Assembly: GCA_035581425.1 (NCBI GenBank)
Contig: DATJVP010000075.1
Location: 1-64,000 of the forward strand
Direction: 5' to 3'
DNA: 64,000 nt
DNA from: DASZHJ01 sp035581425
GTDB lineage: Bacteria; Pseudomonadota; Alphaproteobacteria; ATCC43930; CGMCC-115725
Shown here: positions 32,855 to 41,734 of the stretch, piece by piece
Layout: the number at the start of each line of letters is the position of its first letter
Numbering within the stretch: the stretch's first letter is position 1
The notes under the pieces: generated by a model
The model's database searches: none
Told to the model about the DNA's origin: nothing
Seen by the model: only the letters and a program-made list of their open reading frames with translations
Position numbers and translations under genes: made by a program

Positions 32855-33700
32855 TCAGGGGAATCCCGCCATCGCCCTCACCTCCGACGGCGTAGCACCG
32901 GCATCGCGGAGCGCGCGCAGCGTGAGATCGCGATCGCGCTTCGCAAGACGCCGGCCGCTTGCATCCATGAGGAGGCGATGATGCCAATACCGCGGCGTCG
33001 GCAGCCCCAGCAGCGCCTGCAACAGCCGGTGCACATGGGTCGCGGCGAAAAGGTCCATGCCGCGGGTGACGAGCGTCACTCCTTGGATCGCGTCGTCGAC
33101 GGTGACCGCGAGATGATAGGCCGCGGGCCGGTCCTTGCCCGCGAGCACGACGTCGCCGTGCGTTGTGGGATCGGCAACGATGCGGCCGGCCTCGGCGTCC
33201 TTCCATTCGAGCCTTCCGGCAACCGCCGCTGCGCGCGCGGCATCGAGGCGCAGCGCATGGCTTTCGCCGGCGGCGACGCGCGCGCTTCTTTCCGCCTTCG
33301 AGAGCGCACGGCAGGTGCCGGGATATATTGGGCCGTCGCTGCCGTGCGGCGCGAGACCCGACCGCTCGATCTCCGCTTGAATCTCCGCGCGCGAGCAGAA
33401 GCATGGGTAGAGAAGCTCCGCCTCGCCGAGGCGTGCGAGCGCTGCGCGGTAATCCGCGAGGTGCCGGGATTGTCGCCGCACGGGCGCGTCCCAATCGAGG
33501 CCGAGCCAGGCGAGATCCTCCGGGATCGCCTCGACGAATTCCTCGCGCGCGCGTCCCTGGTCGATATCCTCGATCCGCAGCAGAAATCGACCGCCGGCAT
33601 CGCGCGCCCGCTTCCACGCGAAGAGCGCGGCATGCGCCGTGCCGAGATGGAGGAACCCAGTCGGGCTCGGTGCAAAACGCGTGACGGTCTCCGACGGCAT
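32855..33700 (-). CDS. gluQ: Glutamyl-Q tRNA(Asp) synthetase
   Basis: A 281-residue truncated GluRS paralogue that attaches Glu to queuosine of tRNA-Asp. Catalytic core: TRFAPSPTGFLHLGTAHAAL (HIGH-like), zinc ligands CFCSRAEI and YPGTC, GMDLFAATHVHRLLQALL, and KMSKS-like RLAKRDRDLTL. The anticodon-binding domain is absent, as in the family. Start 33700 fits the usual N-terminus. Confidence 0.92.
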   Translation of the reverse strand: MPSETVTRFAPSPTGFLHLGTAHAALFAWKRARDAGGRFLLRIEDIDQGRAREEFVEAIPEDLAWLGLDWDAPVRRQSRHLADYRAALARLGEAELLYPCFCSRAEIQAEIERSGLAPHGSDGPIYPGTCRALSKAERSARVAAGESHALRLDAARAAAVAGRLEWKDAEAGRIVADPTTHGDVVLAGKDRPAAYHLAVTVDDAIQGVTLVTRGMDLFAATHVHRLLQALLGLPTPRYWHHRLLMDASGRRLAKRDRDLTLRALRDAGATPSEVRAMAGFP

Positions 33701-33791
33701 GGCAGGCCAGACCTTAGCAGAGCGATCGAGGGGGTGACATGCGCTCCCCACTCGTCTATCCCTCCCCGGCCATGAGGAGGCCTCGTCGCCG

Positions 33792-34463
33792 ATGTTCATG
33801 ACCCTCGAAGGACCGAGCCACCCGCCGCTCGCGGGCGGCAAGCCGAAATCGCTTGTGGTGCTGCTGCACGGCCTCGGTGCCGACGGCAACGACCTCATTG
33901 GGCTCGCGCCCTATTGGGCGCCGGCGCTACCGGATACGGAGTTCCTCTCTCCGCATGCGCCTTTTCCCTGCGACATGGCGCCCTATGGCAGGCAATGGTT
34001 CAGTTTCCAGGACCGCAGCCTCGAGGCGATCCTCGCGGGCGTGCGCGCGACGGCGCCGATCCTCGAGGGTTTCCTCGACGATGCGCTGAAGGCGCGCGGC
34101 CTCGACGAGAGCTGCCTCGCCCTCGTGGGCTTCTCGCAGGGGACGATGATGTCCCTCTATGTGGGCTTGCGCCGCGCGAAGCCCGTGGCAGGCATCCTCG
34201 GCTATTCGGGCCGTCTCATCGGCGAGGAAGCGCTCGCGGAGGAAATCCGCTCGCGGCCTCCGGTGTTCCTTGTCCACGGCGATGCCGACGAGATCGTGCC
34301 CTTCGAGTCACTCGATCATTCGAAGCGCGTGCTCGCGGCGCTCGGCGTGCCGGTCGAGACCTTGGCGCGGCCGCGTCTCGGGCACAGCATCGACGAGCTC
34401 GGCCTCACCCGCGGCGGCGAATTCCTGCGCGGAATATTGTCTGGCAGCGCAATCAAGCGCTGA
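33792..34463 (+). CDS. Phospholipase/carboxylesterase (alpha/beta hydrolase)
   Basis: A 223-residue esterase of the APT/carboxylesterase type. VVLLHGLGADGNDLIGLAP oxyanion segment, nucleophile Ser in LVGFSQGTMMSL (GxSxG), Asp in VHGDADEIVPF and His in RLGHSID. Cytoplasmic; substrate unknown. 12 bp upstream of a DMT transporter gene. Confidence 0.88.
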   Translation: MFMTLEGPSHPPLAGGKPKSLVVLLHGLGADGNDLIGLAPYWAPALPDTEFLSPHAPFPCDMAPYGRQWFSFQDRSLEAILAGVRATAPILEGFLDDALKARGLDESCLALVGFSQGTMMSLYVGLRRAKPVAGILGYSGRLIGEEALAEEIRSRPPVFLVHGDADEIVPFESLDHSKRVLAALGVPVETLARPRLGHSIDELGLTRGGEFLRGILSGSAIKR

Positions 34464-34475
34464 TCGCCCGACGAG

Positions 34476-35393
34476 ATGTCCGCAAACCTCGCCTCCTGGG
34501 CCTGGATCCCCATCACGATTTGGGCCGCCTTCGCCCAGACACTGCGCAACGCCGCGCAGCGCCATCTGACCTCGGCGCTCGGGACTCTCGGCGCGACACT
34601 CGTCCGCTTCCTCTACGGCTTGCCCTTTGCGGTGCTCTGGCTCGCGATCGTGACGGGGGCGACCGGATTGGCCGTACCCTCATTGAACCTCTCGTCCCTG
34701 CTCTGGGGAGCTCTCGGCGCGGCCTCGCAGATCGCGGCCACCGCTTTGTTGCTGCGCGCGATGGAGGAGCGGAATTTCACCTTGGGAGTTACGTGGTCGA
34801 AGACCGAGATCGTGCAAGTCGCGGTCTTCGCCTTGGTCCTCCTAGGCGATCCCCTCACCCTTGGTATTGCGCTCTCCGTCGTCCTGGCAACGATCGGCGT
34901 GATGCTGTCCTCCGCGAAGAGCGGGAGCCTGCAATCGCTGCTCTCCGACTGGACCTCGCGGGCGGCGCTGATTGGTCTCGCTTCCGGCGCTGCCTTCGCG
35001 GTTGCAACTGTGGGCTATCGCGGCGCGGCATTGGCGTTGTTGCCATCGCCGCCGGTCATGACCGCCGCTGTCGTGCTCGTCTATGCGCAGGCGCTGCAGA
35101 CCCTTCTGCTCGGCGGTTGGCTCCTCGTTCGCAACCGCGAGGTCATCGTGAGCGTTTTCCGCGAGTGGCGCACGTCGGGCATCGCCGGCTTCATGGGCGC
35201 CGCGGCCTCCGCGGGCTGGTTCACGGCGATGGCGATGGAGCCGGTCGCGAGGGTGCGCACCCTCGGACTCGTGGAGGTGCTGTTCACTTATCTCGTATCA
35301 TTGCGCGTTTTCAAGGAGCGGCTCAGCGGAACCGAGACCGCGGGCCTCGTGCTGGTGGTGCTGGGGATGATCGGCGTCATCAATCTGCGGTGA
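34476..35393 (+). CDS. DMT-superfamily (EamA-like) permease
   Basis: A 305-residue protein with about ten hydrophobic helices in two EamA repeats. The first repeat includes TLRNAAQRHLTSALGTLGATLVRFLYGLP; the second ends AMEPVARVRTLGLVEVLFTYLVSLRVFKERLSGTETAGLVLVVLGM, the typical last helices. It probably exports or imports a small metabolite. Probably co-transcribed with the esterase gene; converges with the tlpA-like gene. Confidence 0.85.
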   Translation: MSANLASWAWIPITIWAAFAQTLRNAAQRHLTSALGTLGATLVRFLYGLPFAVLWLAIVTGATGLAVPSLNLSSLLWGALGAASQIAATALLLRAMEERNFTLGVTWSKTEIVQVAVFALVLLGDPLTLGIALSVVLATIGVMLSSAKSGSLQSLLSDWTSRAALIGLASGAAFAVATVGYRGAALALLPSPPVMTAAVVLVYAQALQTLLLGGWLLVRNREVIVSVFREWRTSGIAGFMGAAASAGWFTAMAMEPVARVRTLGLVEVLFTYLVSLRVFKERLSGTETAGLVLVVLGMIGVINLR

Positions 35394-35401
35394 CGCGACG
35401 C

Positions 35402-35974
35402 TCAGCGCTGAGTGCTGATCGTATCGGGCACGCGCGGGGCGAGCAGCTTGTCGATGAGCGCGCGCGCCGCAGCGCCGTCCCAGTGCACGGCGCCCATGAG
35501 CCTTCCGACCTCGCGGCCATCGCGGTCGATCAAAATCGTCGTGGGGATCGCGTCGACTCCGAAGGCATGCGCGGCGTCGCTCTTGGGATCGAGGTAAATC
35601 GGCAGGGTTTCGAGCTTGTGCTGCGCAAGGAAAGGCCCCACCGCACCCTCGCCGCGACGGTCGACGGAGACCGCAACGATCGCGAGCGGCGTCCCCTTCC
35701 GCTCCGCCGCAAGCGTGGTGAGCGACGGCATCTCCGCGACGCAGGGCACACACCAGGTGGCCCAGAAATTGAGCAGAACCGGCCGTCCGCGAAACTCGGC
35801 AAGCTGCACCGTCGCGCCGTCGCGCGTCCCGAGCGTGACGTCCGGCGTTGGCGCGGGCGGAACGGTCGGGCTAAACTCCGGGAGATCGCGGTTCCCGGCA
35901 GCGATCGCACCCCCGTCCGATAGAATCGGCAGGCAGAGGACCGTCAAGAGGATGAGCGAGCGCACGACTTTCAT
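35402..35974 (-). CDS. TlpA-family thiol:disulfide oxidoreductase
   Basis: A 190-residue periplasmic thioredoxin. Signal peptide KVVRSLILLTVLCLPILS, thioredoxin active site NFWATWCVPCVAEMP (WCxPC), cis-Pro loop GVDAIPTTILIDRDG. It would reduce cytochrome-c or other envelope disulfides. Divergent from lptM. Confidence 0.9.
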   Translation of the reverse strand: MKVVRSLILLTVLCLPILSDGGAIAAGNRDLPEFSPTVPPAPTPDVTLGTRDGATVQLAEFRGRPVLLNFWATWCVPCVAEMPSLTTLAAERKGTPLAIVAVSVDRRGEGAVGPFLAQHKLETLPIYLDPKSDAAHAFGVDAIPTTILIDRDGREVGRLMGAVHWDGAAARALIDKLLAPRVPDTISTQR

Positions 35975-36049
35975 GTCTGATCTCTCCGGGGGAGAAGATG
36001 GGCCTGCACCCCTTGCGGGTCCAGTGCCAAACCGCGGCTACGGTGTGGG

Positions 36050-36196
36050 ATGAGCATTTTGCAGCGCCTCGTGCTCGGCCTTCTCCTGGTCGTGCTTCTG
36101 GCGCCGCTCGGCGGCTGCGGCAAGAAGGCGCGGCCGGAGCCGCCGGCCAACCAGCCCAACGAGTTTCCCCGCACCTATCCAAAGCCGGTTTCATGA
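36050..36196 (+). CDS. lptM: LptM (YifL)-type small lipoprotein
   Basis: A 48-residue lipoprotein too short for usual cut-offs. The signal ends LLAPLGGC (lipobox), followed by GKKARPEPPANQPNEFPRTYPKP, matching the CGxKG-PxxPP...FPRxYPxP pattern of YifL/LptM, which in E. coli helps mature the LptD translocon. Its position directly before lysA, with a 4-base stop/start overlap, is the usual proteobacterial arrangement. Confidence 0.85.
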   Translation: MSILQRLVLGLLLVVLLAPLGGCGKKARPEPPANQPNEFPRTYPKPVS

Positions 36197-37491
36197 ACGA
36201 GATCGGTATGTCCATCGGGGAGTCCCAGGGCTTCGCCTATCGCGCGGGCGAGCTGCACGCCGAAGGCGTCCCGCTCTCGCGCATCGCTGTGGAGGTGGGC
36301 ACTCCCTTCTATTGCTATTCGAGCGCGGGCATAGAGGCGACATACCGCCGCTTTGCGGCGGCCTTCGCGGGCGAGCAGGCGCAGGTGCACTACGCGCTCA
36401 AGGCAAACTCCAACCTCGCGGTGGTCCGCCTGCTCGGTCGACTCGGCGCCGGAGCGGATGTCGTCTCCGAGGGTGAACTCCGCCGCGCTCTTGCCGCGGG
36501 CATCCCGCCAGACCGAATCGTCTTCTCCGGCGTCGGCAAGACCGAAGAGGAGCTCTCCTTCGCGCTCGGCCAGGGCATTCATCAGATCAATGCAGAGCTG
36601 GTGCCGGAGCTCGAGCTCTTGAGCAACGTCGCAACGCGGCTCGGCAAGACCGCCGCGGTGGCGCTTCGCATCAACCCCGATGTCGACGCGCGGACGCACG
36701 AGAAAATCTCGACGGGGAAGAAAGAGAACAAATTCGGCATCGACATCGCGCATGCGGCCGAGGCTTATCGCCACGCGGCGCGGCTCCCGGGCATCGTGCC
36801 AGTGGGGCTCGCCGTCCATATCGGCTCGCAGATCACCGATATCGGCCCGCTCGAGGCGGCGTTCCGGCGCCTCGTCGATCTCGCGGTGGAACTGCGCCGC
36901 GAGGGGCTCGGTGTCGAGCGCCTCGACCTCGGCGGCGGGCTCGGCATCCGCTACGAAAATGAGATGCCGCCCCCGGTCGAGGCCTACGCCGCCATGGTGC
37001 GTCGCCTCACGCACAATCTGAGCTTCCGTCTCGCCTTCGAGCCCGGGCGCGCGATCGTCGGCAATGCGGGCATCCTCGTCGCGCGCGTGCTCTACGTGAA
37101 GAGCGGCGTCACGCGTCGCTTCATCGTGCAGGACGGCGCGATGAACGACCTGCTCCGGCCGTCGCTCTACGGCGCTTGGCACGGAATCGTCCCAGTGCGC
37201 GCGCCGGAGCCCGGAGCAGCGCTAACGCCGGCCGATGTCGTTGGGCCCATCTGCGAAACCGGCGATACCTTCGCCACCGACCGGCCCCTACCGCCGATTG
37301 CGGTCGGCGACCTGCTCGCGATCTTGTCAGCAGGCGCCTATGGCGCGGTAATGAGTTCAAGCTACAATACTCGCTTGCTGGTACCGGAGGTTCTCGTCAA
37401 AGGCGACGAGTACGCAGTGATCCGGCCGCGGCCGAGCTACCGGGAGCTCTTGAGCCAGGATAGAATTCCACCTTGGCTTTCAAACTCTTAG
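36193..37491 (+). CDS. lysA: Diaminopimelate decarboxylase
   Basis: A 432-residue PLP enzyme of the last lysine-biosynthesis step. PLP Lys in QVHYALKANSNLAV, then GADVVSEGELRRAL, GKTEEELSFAL, ISTGKKENKFGID, HIGSQITDIGP, DLGGGLGIRYENE, and substrate/dimer motif VGPICETGDTFATDR ... AYGAVMSSSYN. Start ATG 36193 overlaps lptM; ATG 36208 is possible. Confidence 0.95.
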   Translation: MNEIGMSIGESQGFAYRAGELHAEGVPLSRIAVEVGTPFYCYSSAGIEATYRRFAAAFAGEQAQVHYALKANSNLAVVRLLGRLGAGADVVSEGELRRALAAGIPPDRIVFSGVGKTEEELSFALGQGIHQINAELVPELELLSNVATRLGKTAAVALRINPDVDARTHEKISTGKKENKFGIDIAHAAEAYRHAARLPGIVPVGLAVHIGSQITDIGPLEAAFRRLVDLAVELRREGLGVERLDLGGGLGIRYENEMPPPVEAYAAMVRRLTHNLSFRLAFEPGRAIVGNAGILVARVLYVKSGVTRRFIVQDGAMNDLLRPSLYGAWHGIVPVRAPEPGAALTPADVVGPICETGDTFATDRPLPPIAVGDLLAILSAGAYGAVMSSSYNTRLLVPEVLVKGDEYAVIRPRPSYRELLSQDRIPPWLSNS

Positions 37492-37524
37492 GTCCGCCGC
37501 TGCGGGGCATTTAGAGAGTCCGCC

Positions 37525-39966
37525 ATGGCTAAGACCGCACCTGCGCCCGCGACGAGTCCGCTTTCCCGAGGGGACCTCGCCCGGCGCGTCGCGCTCGCAC
37601 GCGGCGTGCTCTTCTGGGAGCGCTGCTGGCCGGAATTTGCCTTCGCGCTGGGCGTGATCGGTCTCTTCCTGGTGGGCGCGCTCTTCGATCTGCCTTCGCT
37701 GGTGCCGGGCTGGCTGCATGCGGCGGTGCTGGGAGTCCTCGCCGTGCTGCTTGCGGCGGCGCTCTGGCGCGCGGCGCGTGCGCTCCGAGTCCCGGCCGAA
37801 TCCGAGGGACGCCGCCGGCTCGAGGCCGCGAGCGGCTTGGCGCATCGCCCGCTCGCGGCGGTAACGGATCGTCTCGCCGGCGGCGCGGGCGACCCCGTGG
37901 CAATGGCGCTCTGGGAAGCGCACCGCGCGCGGATGTCGAGCCGCCTCCGGGGCCTGCGCATCGGAGTTCCGCTCGCGGGCTTCCTTCGGCGCGATCCCTA
38001 TGCGCTCCGCGCGGCGCTCGCGATCTTGCTGCTGATCGGCGTCATTGACGCCGGGCGCGACAGCGGCGAGCGCGTGCTGCGTGCGCTGGCGCCCGATCTG
38101 AGCTTCTCGCCGGGCGCAGCAGCGAGCATCACTCTCGACATCTGGATTACGCCGCCGGACTACACCGGCGAGGCGCCGCTTTTCCTGCAGCGCGATGCCG
38201 CCAAGGACCCGATCCCTGTGCCGGCCGGGAGCACGGTTCTGGCGCAGGTGCAAGGCGGGAGCGAGCCGCCGCGCATCGAGGTCGGCGGCAAGACCACCGA
38301 TTTCGCTCCCGTCGACGCCCAGAACTTCAAGGGCAGCGCCACGATCACTGCCGGCAACAAGCTCACGGTGACGCAGAGCGGCCGCACGCTCGGGTCCTGG
38401 CCGATCAAGCTCGTGCCGGACGAGCCGCCGACCATCGCATTTCAGGGCGAGCCCAAGAAGACGACGCACGACGCGCTCCGCATCGAGTTCAAGGCGACGG
38501 ACGACTACGGCGTCGAGACCGCCAAGGCGGTGATCCATCGCGTCGGCGGCGCTCCCGACGAGGCGATCGAGCTCGAGCTGCCGCTCCCGGGCCTCCACCT
38601 CAAGGAGGCGCGCAACGCCAATTTCTACGACCTGACGCCGCATCCCTGGGCGGGCCTCCCCGTCGAGATCCATCTCGAGGCGACCGACGCGATCAATCAA
38701 GTCGGCAAGAGCGAGACGATCACGATGACCTTGCCGGAGCGCATCTTCCATCACCCGATGGCGCGCGCGCTCATCGAGCAACGCCGCGAGCTGACAGTGC
38801 ATCCCGGCGATCGCGACGTGGTCGCGGAGACGCTCTCGGACCTCTCGCTCCGGCCGGCTTTCTTCGACGAGGACAAGGTCGTCTATCTCGGCCTGCGCAT
38901 GGCCTCGCTGCGGCTCCAGCGCGACGACGCCAAGGTCGCGATCCCCGCGGTGCAGCAGCTCCTCTGGGACCTCGCGGTGCGGCTCGAGGACGGCCACACC
39001 ACGGTAGCGCAGCGCGACATCCGCGACCTCATGCAGGCGCTGCAGCAGGCGATCGCGCGTAACGCGCCCGACGCCGAGATCGAGCGCCTCACCAAGGAGC
39101 TCAGGGAGGCGATCGACCGCTATCTCAAGGCGCTGGCGGAGAACATGCAGCGCCAGGACCCCGACGGGAAGGATCTCCCGCCGGTCGATCCCTCGCGGCT
39201 CTTCAGCGATAAAGATCTCCAGCGCATGCTCGATCGTGCCCGCGAGCTCGCGCGCAACGGCGCCAAGGACGCCGCGCGCGACCTCCTCTCGCAGCTCCAG
39301 AACATGCTGGAGAATCTCCGCATGGCGCAGCCGCGGCAGATGCCGGGCCAGGGCAGCGAGGCCATGCGGACCCTGCAGCAGCTCCAGAACCGGCAGCAAA
39401 ACCTGCTCGATCGCACCTTCCGCCAATCGCGCCAGGGCCAGCGCGGCGGCAAGCCGCAGCCGGGACAGGGACAGGGCGAGGCTAGCGAGCAGGAAGCGCT
39501 CCGCGGCATGCTCGACGACCTGATGCGGCAATTGGGCCAGCAGGGCGACGTGCCGCAATCGCTCGACCGCGCCGGCCGCGCCATGGGCGATGCGGCGCAG
39601 GCACTTCGCCGCGGCGCGCCCGGCGAGGCCGTCGGCCCCGAGACCGAGGCGCTCGACGCGCTCCAACAGGCGACGAAAGAGCTCCTCGACCAGATGACCA
39701 GCGCCTTCGGCGGGCCTGGCGGCAACGGCGATCTCCCGGACGGCGTGATGCCGAATGCCGACCGCGATCCCCTAGGACGCCCGACTGGCGACAGCGCCGA
39801 AGGCACCTACACCGATGGACGGCTGCGGATGGGCAACAGCTCCGTCGACAGTTTCGGCATCGAGCGCGCGAAGGAAATCCTCGAGGAGCTGCGCCGGCGC
39901 GCGGGCGAGACCTCTCGCCCGGAGACCGAGCACGACTACATCGAGCGGCTGCTGCGGCGCTTCTAG
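37525..39966 (+). CDS. TIGR02302/DUF4175 family protein
   Basis: An 813-residue protein found in alphaproteobacteria next to lysA. Two N-terminal transmembrane helices (about 38-80), a third near residue 165, a long beta-rich middle (DIWITPPDYTGEAPLFL...), then a Gln/Arg-rich helical C-terminal half (AMRTLQQLQNRQQNLLDRTFRQ, ending YIERLLRRF). Function unknown; probably envelope-associated. Its TAG stop and the convergent cpdR stop codon share two bases. Confidence 0.85.
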   Translation: MAKTAPAPATSPLSRGDLARRVALARGVLFWERCWPEFAFALGVIGLFLVGALFDLPSLVPGWLHAAVLGVLAVLLAAALWRAARALRVPAESEGRRRLEAASGLAHRPLAAVTDRLAGGAGDPVAMALWEAHRARMSSRLRGLRIGVPLAGFLRRDPYALRAALAILLLIGVIDAGRDSGERVLRALAPDLSFSPGAAASITLDIWITPPDYTGEAPLFLQRDAAKDPIPVPAGSTVLAQVQGGSEPPRIEVGGKTTDFAPVDAQNFKGSATITAGNKLTVTQSGRTLGSWPIKLVPDEPPTIAFQGEPKKTTHDALRIEFKATDDYGVETAKAVIHRVGGAPDEAIELELPLPGLHLKEARNANFYDLTPHPWAGLPVEIHLEATDAINQVGKSETITMTLPERIFHHPMARALIEQRRELTVHPGDRDVVAETLSDLSLRPAFFDEDKVVYLGLRMASLRLQRDDAKVAIPAVQQLLWDLAVRLEDGHTTVAQRDIRDLMQALQQAIARNAPDAEIERLTKELREAIDRYLKALAENMQRQDPDGKDLPPVDPSRLFSDKDLQRMLDRARELARNGAKDAARDLLSQLQNMLENLRMAQPRQMPGQGSEAMRTLQQLQNRQQNLLDRTFRQSRQGQRGGKPQPGQGQGEASEQEALRGMLDDLMRQLGQQGDVPQSLDRAGRAMGDAAQALRRGAPGEAVGPETEALDALQQATKELLDQMTSAFGGPGGNGDLPDGVMPNADRDPLGRPTGDSAEGTYTDGRLRMGNSSVDSFGIERAKEILEELRRRAGETSRPETEHDYIERLLRRF

Positions 39967-40334
39967 CCGCTCGTCCGTCCTTCCAGCTCCTCCTGCACCG
40001 CCGCGCAAATCTGCTCCAGGGTGAAGGGCTTCTCGATCACGCGATGGATGAGCGCGTCGAGATTGTGTGCGCGCTGCTGCTCGGCCGCATAGCCCGTCAT
40101 CAGGAGGATCTTCAGGTCCGGGTGATCCTTGCTCGCCTTGAGCGCGAGCGCGATACCGTCCAGGCCGGGCATTACGATATCCGTGAGGAGCAGGTCGAAC
40201 TCCGCTTCGTCGAGCGCGGCGAGCGCGGCGAAACCGTCGTTGACGATCGTGGGCTCGTGCCCGCAATGCCGGAGCGCGCGCTCGACGAAAATCCTAACGG
40301 CGGGCTCGTCCTCGGCGACCAGGATGCGCGCCAT
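39963..40334 (-). CDS. cpdR: CpdR-type single-domain response regulator
   Basis: A 123-residue receiver domain. Acidic pair in ILVAEDEPAVRIF, phospho-Asp in FDLLLTDIVMPGLDG, Thr in ILLMTGYA, Lys in IEKPFTLEQI. Close match to CpdR, which, unphosphorylated, sends ClpXP to the cell pole for CtrA turnover in alphaproteobacteria. No output domain. Downstream of DUF3426 on the same strand and convergent with TIGR02302. Confidence 0.88.
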   Translation of the reverse strand: MARILVAEDEPAVRIFVERALRHCGHEPTIVNDGFAALAALDEAEFDLLLTDIVMPGLDGIALALKASKDHPDLKILLMTGYAAEQQRAHNLDALIHRVIEKPFTLEQICAAVQEELEGRTSG

Positions 40335-40357
40335 CGTTGACCGCGCCGCTCGCGGCG

Positions 40358-41056
40358 CTAAGGCTCGTCAGGACCCGCGAAATCGACCGCCATGTTCTTG
40401 GCGGCGGGATTGCGCGGCTTGGTGGTCGTGAATGCGACGGTGGCGCCCGGCAGTAGCCGCTCCGTGCTCACGTTGAAGGTCCAGTGGTCGACGATCTGCT
40501 GCCGCTCGTCCGTCAGCTCGACCTTGATCCTCGGCACCGTCTGCACGGAGGTCGAGACATTCGTGACCTTGCCCTCGATGACGAGGCGATCGGCTGCCTC
40601 GTCGATGCGCGCCGTTGCGTCGAGCCTGAGCACGTCGCTCGGCCGCGGCACCGCGAGCCCAATCTTGCCGTAGATCAGGTTGGCAGCGGGCCAGCGCCGC
40701 ACGACCTCGTCGCGCCACCAGACGCCCGCAGCGGCCCCTCCTGCGAGCACCAGCAGCAGCAAAATCCAGCCGAACGTCACCCAGGAGGCGCCGCGCCGCC
40801 GCGGCAGAGCCGGAAGCTGGACGCGCTCCTCGCCGCGCTCGCCGTCGAGGTTGGGCGCATCGACCGCGACGCGTTCGGGATGAGACGGCGCAGGAGGGGG
40901 TGCCTCGGGCTCAGGGGGAAGCGGAAAGACGCCGGGCGGCGGGTCCTGGTGCCAGGTGTGCGAGCAGTGTGCGCAGCGCACCATGCGGCCATCGGCGCCG
41001 ATAGCGCGCGGGTCGACCTGATATCGCGTTTTGCAGCGCGGACAGACTACGATCAT
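40358..41056 (-). CDS. Zinc-ribbon DUF3426 membrane protein
   Basis: A 232-residue protein. N-terminal MJ0042-type zinc ribbon VVCPRCKTRYQVDPRAIG...VRCAHCSHTWHQ (two CxxC), Pro-rich linker, one transmembrane helix (WVTFGWILLLLVLAGGAAAGVWW, about 92-115), and a periplasmic DUF3426-like beta domain. Start ATG 41056 begins right before the ribbon; a GTG four codons upstream is possible. Same-strand partner of cpdR. Confidence 0.85.
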   Translation of the reverse strand: MIVVCPRCKTRYQVDPRAIGADGRMVRCAHCSHTWHQDPPPGVFPLPPEPEAPPPAPSHPERVAVDAPNLDGERGEERVQLPALPRRRGASWVTFGWILLLLVLAGGAAAGVWWRDEVVRRWPAANLIYGKIGLAVPRPSDVLRLDATARIDEAADRLVIEGKVTNVSTSVQTVPRIKVELTDERQQIVDHWTFNVSTERLLPGATVAFTTTKPRNPAAKNMAVDFAGPDEP

Positions 41057-41734
41057 TCGCTCGCACAATTCGGCCCCGGTCCCCTTATAGGGCGCGCCTT
41101 TTGGCGCGGCAAGGAGCGAGGCCAGCGATGGGCCATTGATGACGATAACGTCGGTGTGGCTCCCGTGACTGACGCTGAGAGTGGCGTCATCGACGTTCCT
41201 CGGGGATCAATGTCAGATTGTCCACGCAGACGCCAGCCTACACGCGACCGCTCGCGCGGGCGACACGGGCGCGCCGCGCACGGTCGCGTATTGGCCTCAT
41301 ACCATCTCCTCCGTCCTTGCAATCCCTGGAGAAAGAGGGTCAATTTCTCCTATAGTTACAATATCTTATGTCAATATGCGGCAGAATGTCGCAGACCTGC
41401 GGAAGTAGCAAAAATCGCCGCGCGGGCCTGCTTGCCGAAGCGCGCGGCGCTCGCAGAGGCGACGGCGTCGACTCGCGGAGACCGCTGGTGCCCGTGCTCG
41501 CGAGCGGATGCACCGCCCCGACTCTCGTCTGCGCGCGCCGCATCGCGCCCCATTTCGCAGCAACCGGCGGCGCCGGCGATTCCTAACAACCGATAGGCCG
41601 CGCGCGAGGCGGCGCTGGGCTCATGGCATCGGAGTCGCTGCTGCTCGTCAGCGGTCTCTGCTTTACGCGGCCATTCCACTCATGCAAAGTCGCCCGCGCG
41701 GGGTGAGCGGGCGGGCGAGAATAGAGGCCCTCAC
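41057..41734. other. 678-bp divergent gap before ftsE
   Basis: No convincing long gene. It holds a short AT-rich patch at about 41338-41392 in very GC-rich surroundings, containing TTGACA on the minus strand, and a 20-codon Arg-rich ORF with a strong ribosome site (listed separately). Promoters for the DUF3426-cpdR genes are probably here. Open frames in the rest look like GC-driven noise. Confidence 0.5.
41238..41300 (-). CDS. Possible 20-residue Arg-rich peptide
   Basis: Minus-strand ATG at 41300 with GGAGGAG five bases upstream. It encodes MRPIRDRARRARVARASGRV and then TAG. The ribosome site is excellent, but the peptide may be a leader or chance. Confidence 0.25.
   Translation of the reverse strand: MRPIRDRARRARVARASGRV

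Noticed and set aside
37480..39666. 728-codon minus-strand frame opposite TIGR02302
   Set aside because: Leu/Arg-rich composition typical of a shadow frame; the plus-strand protein is a known family.
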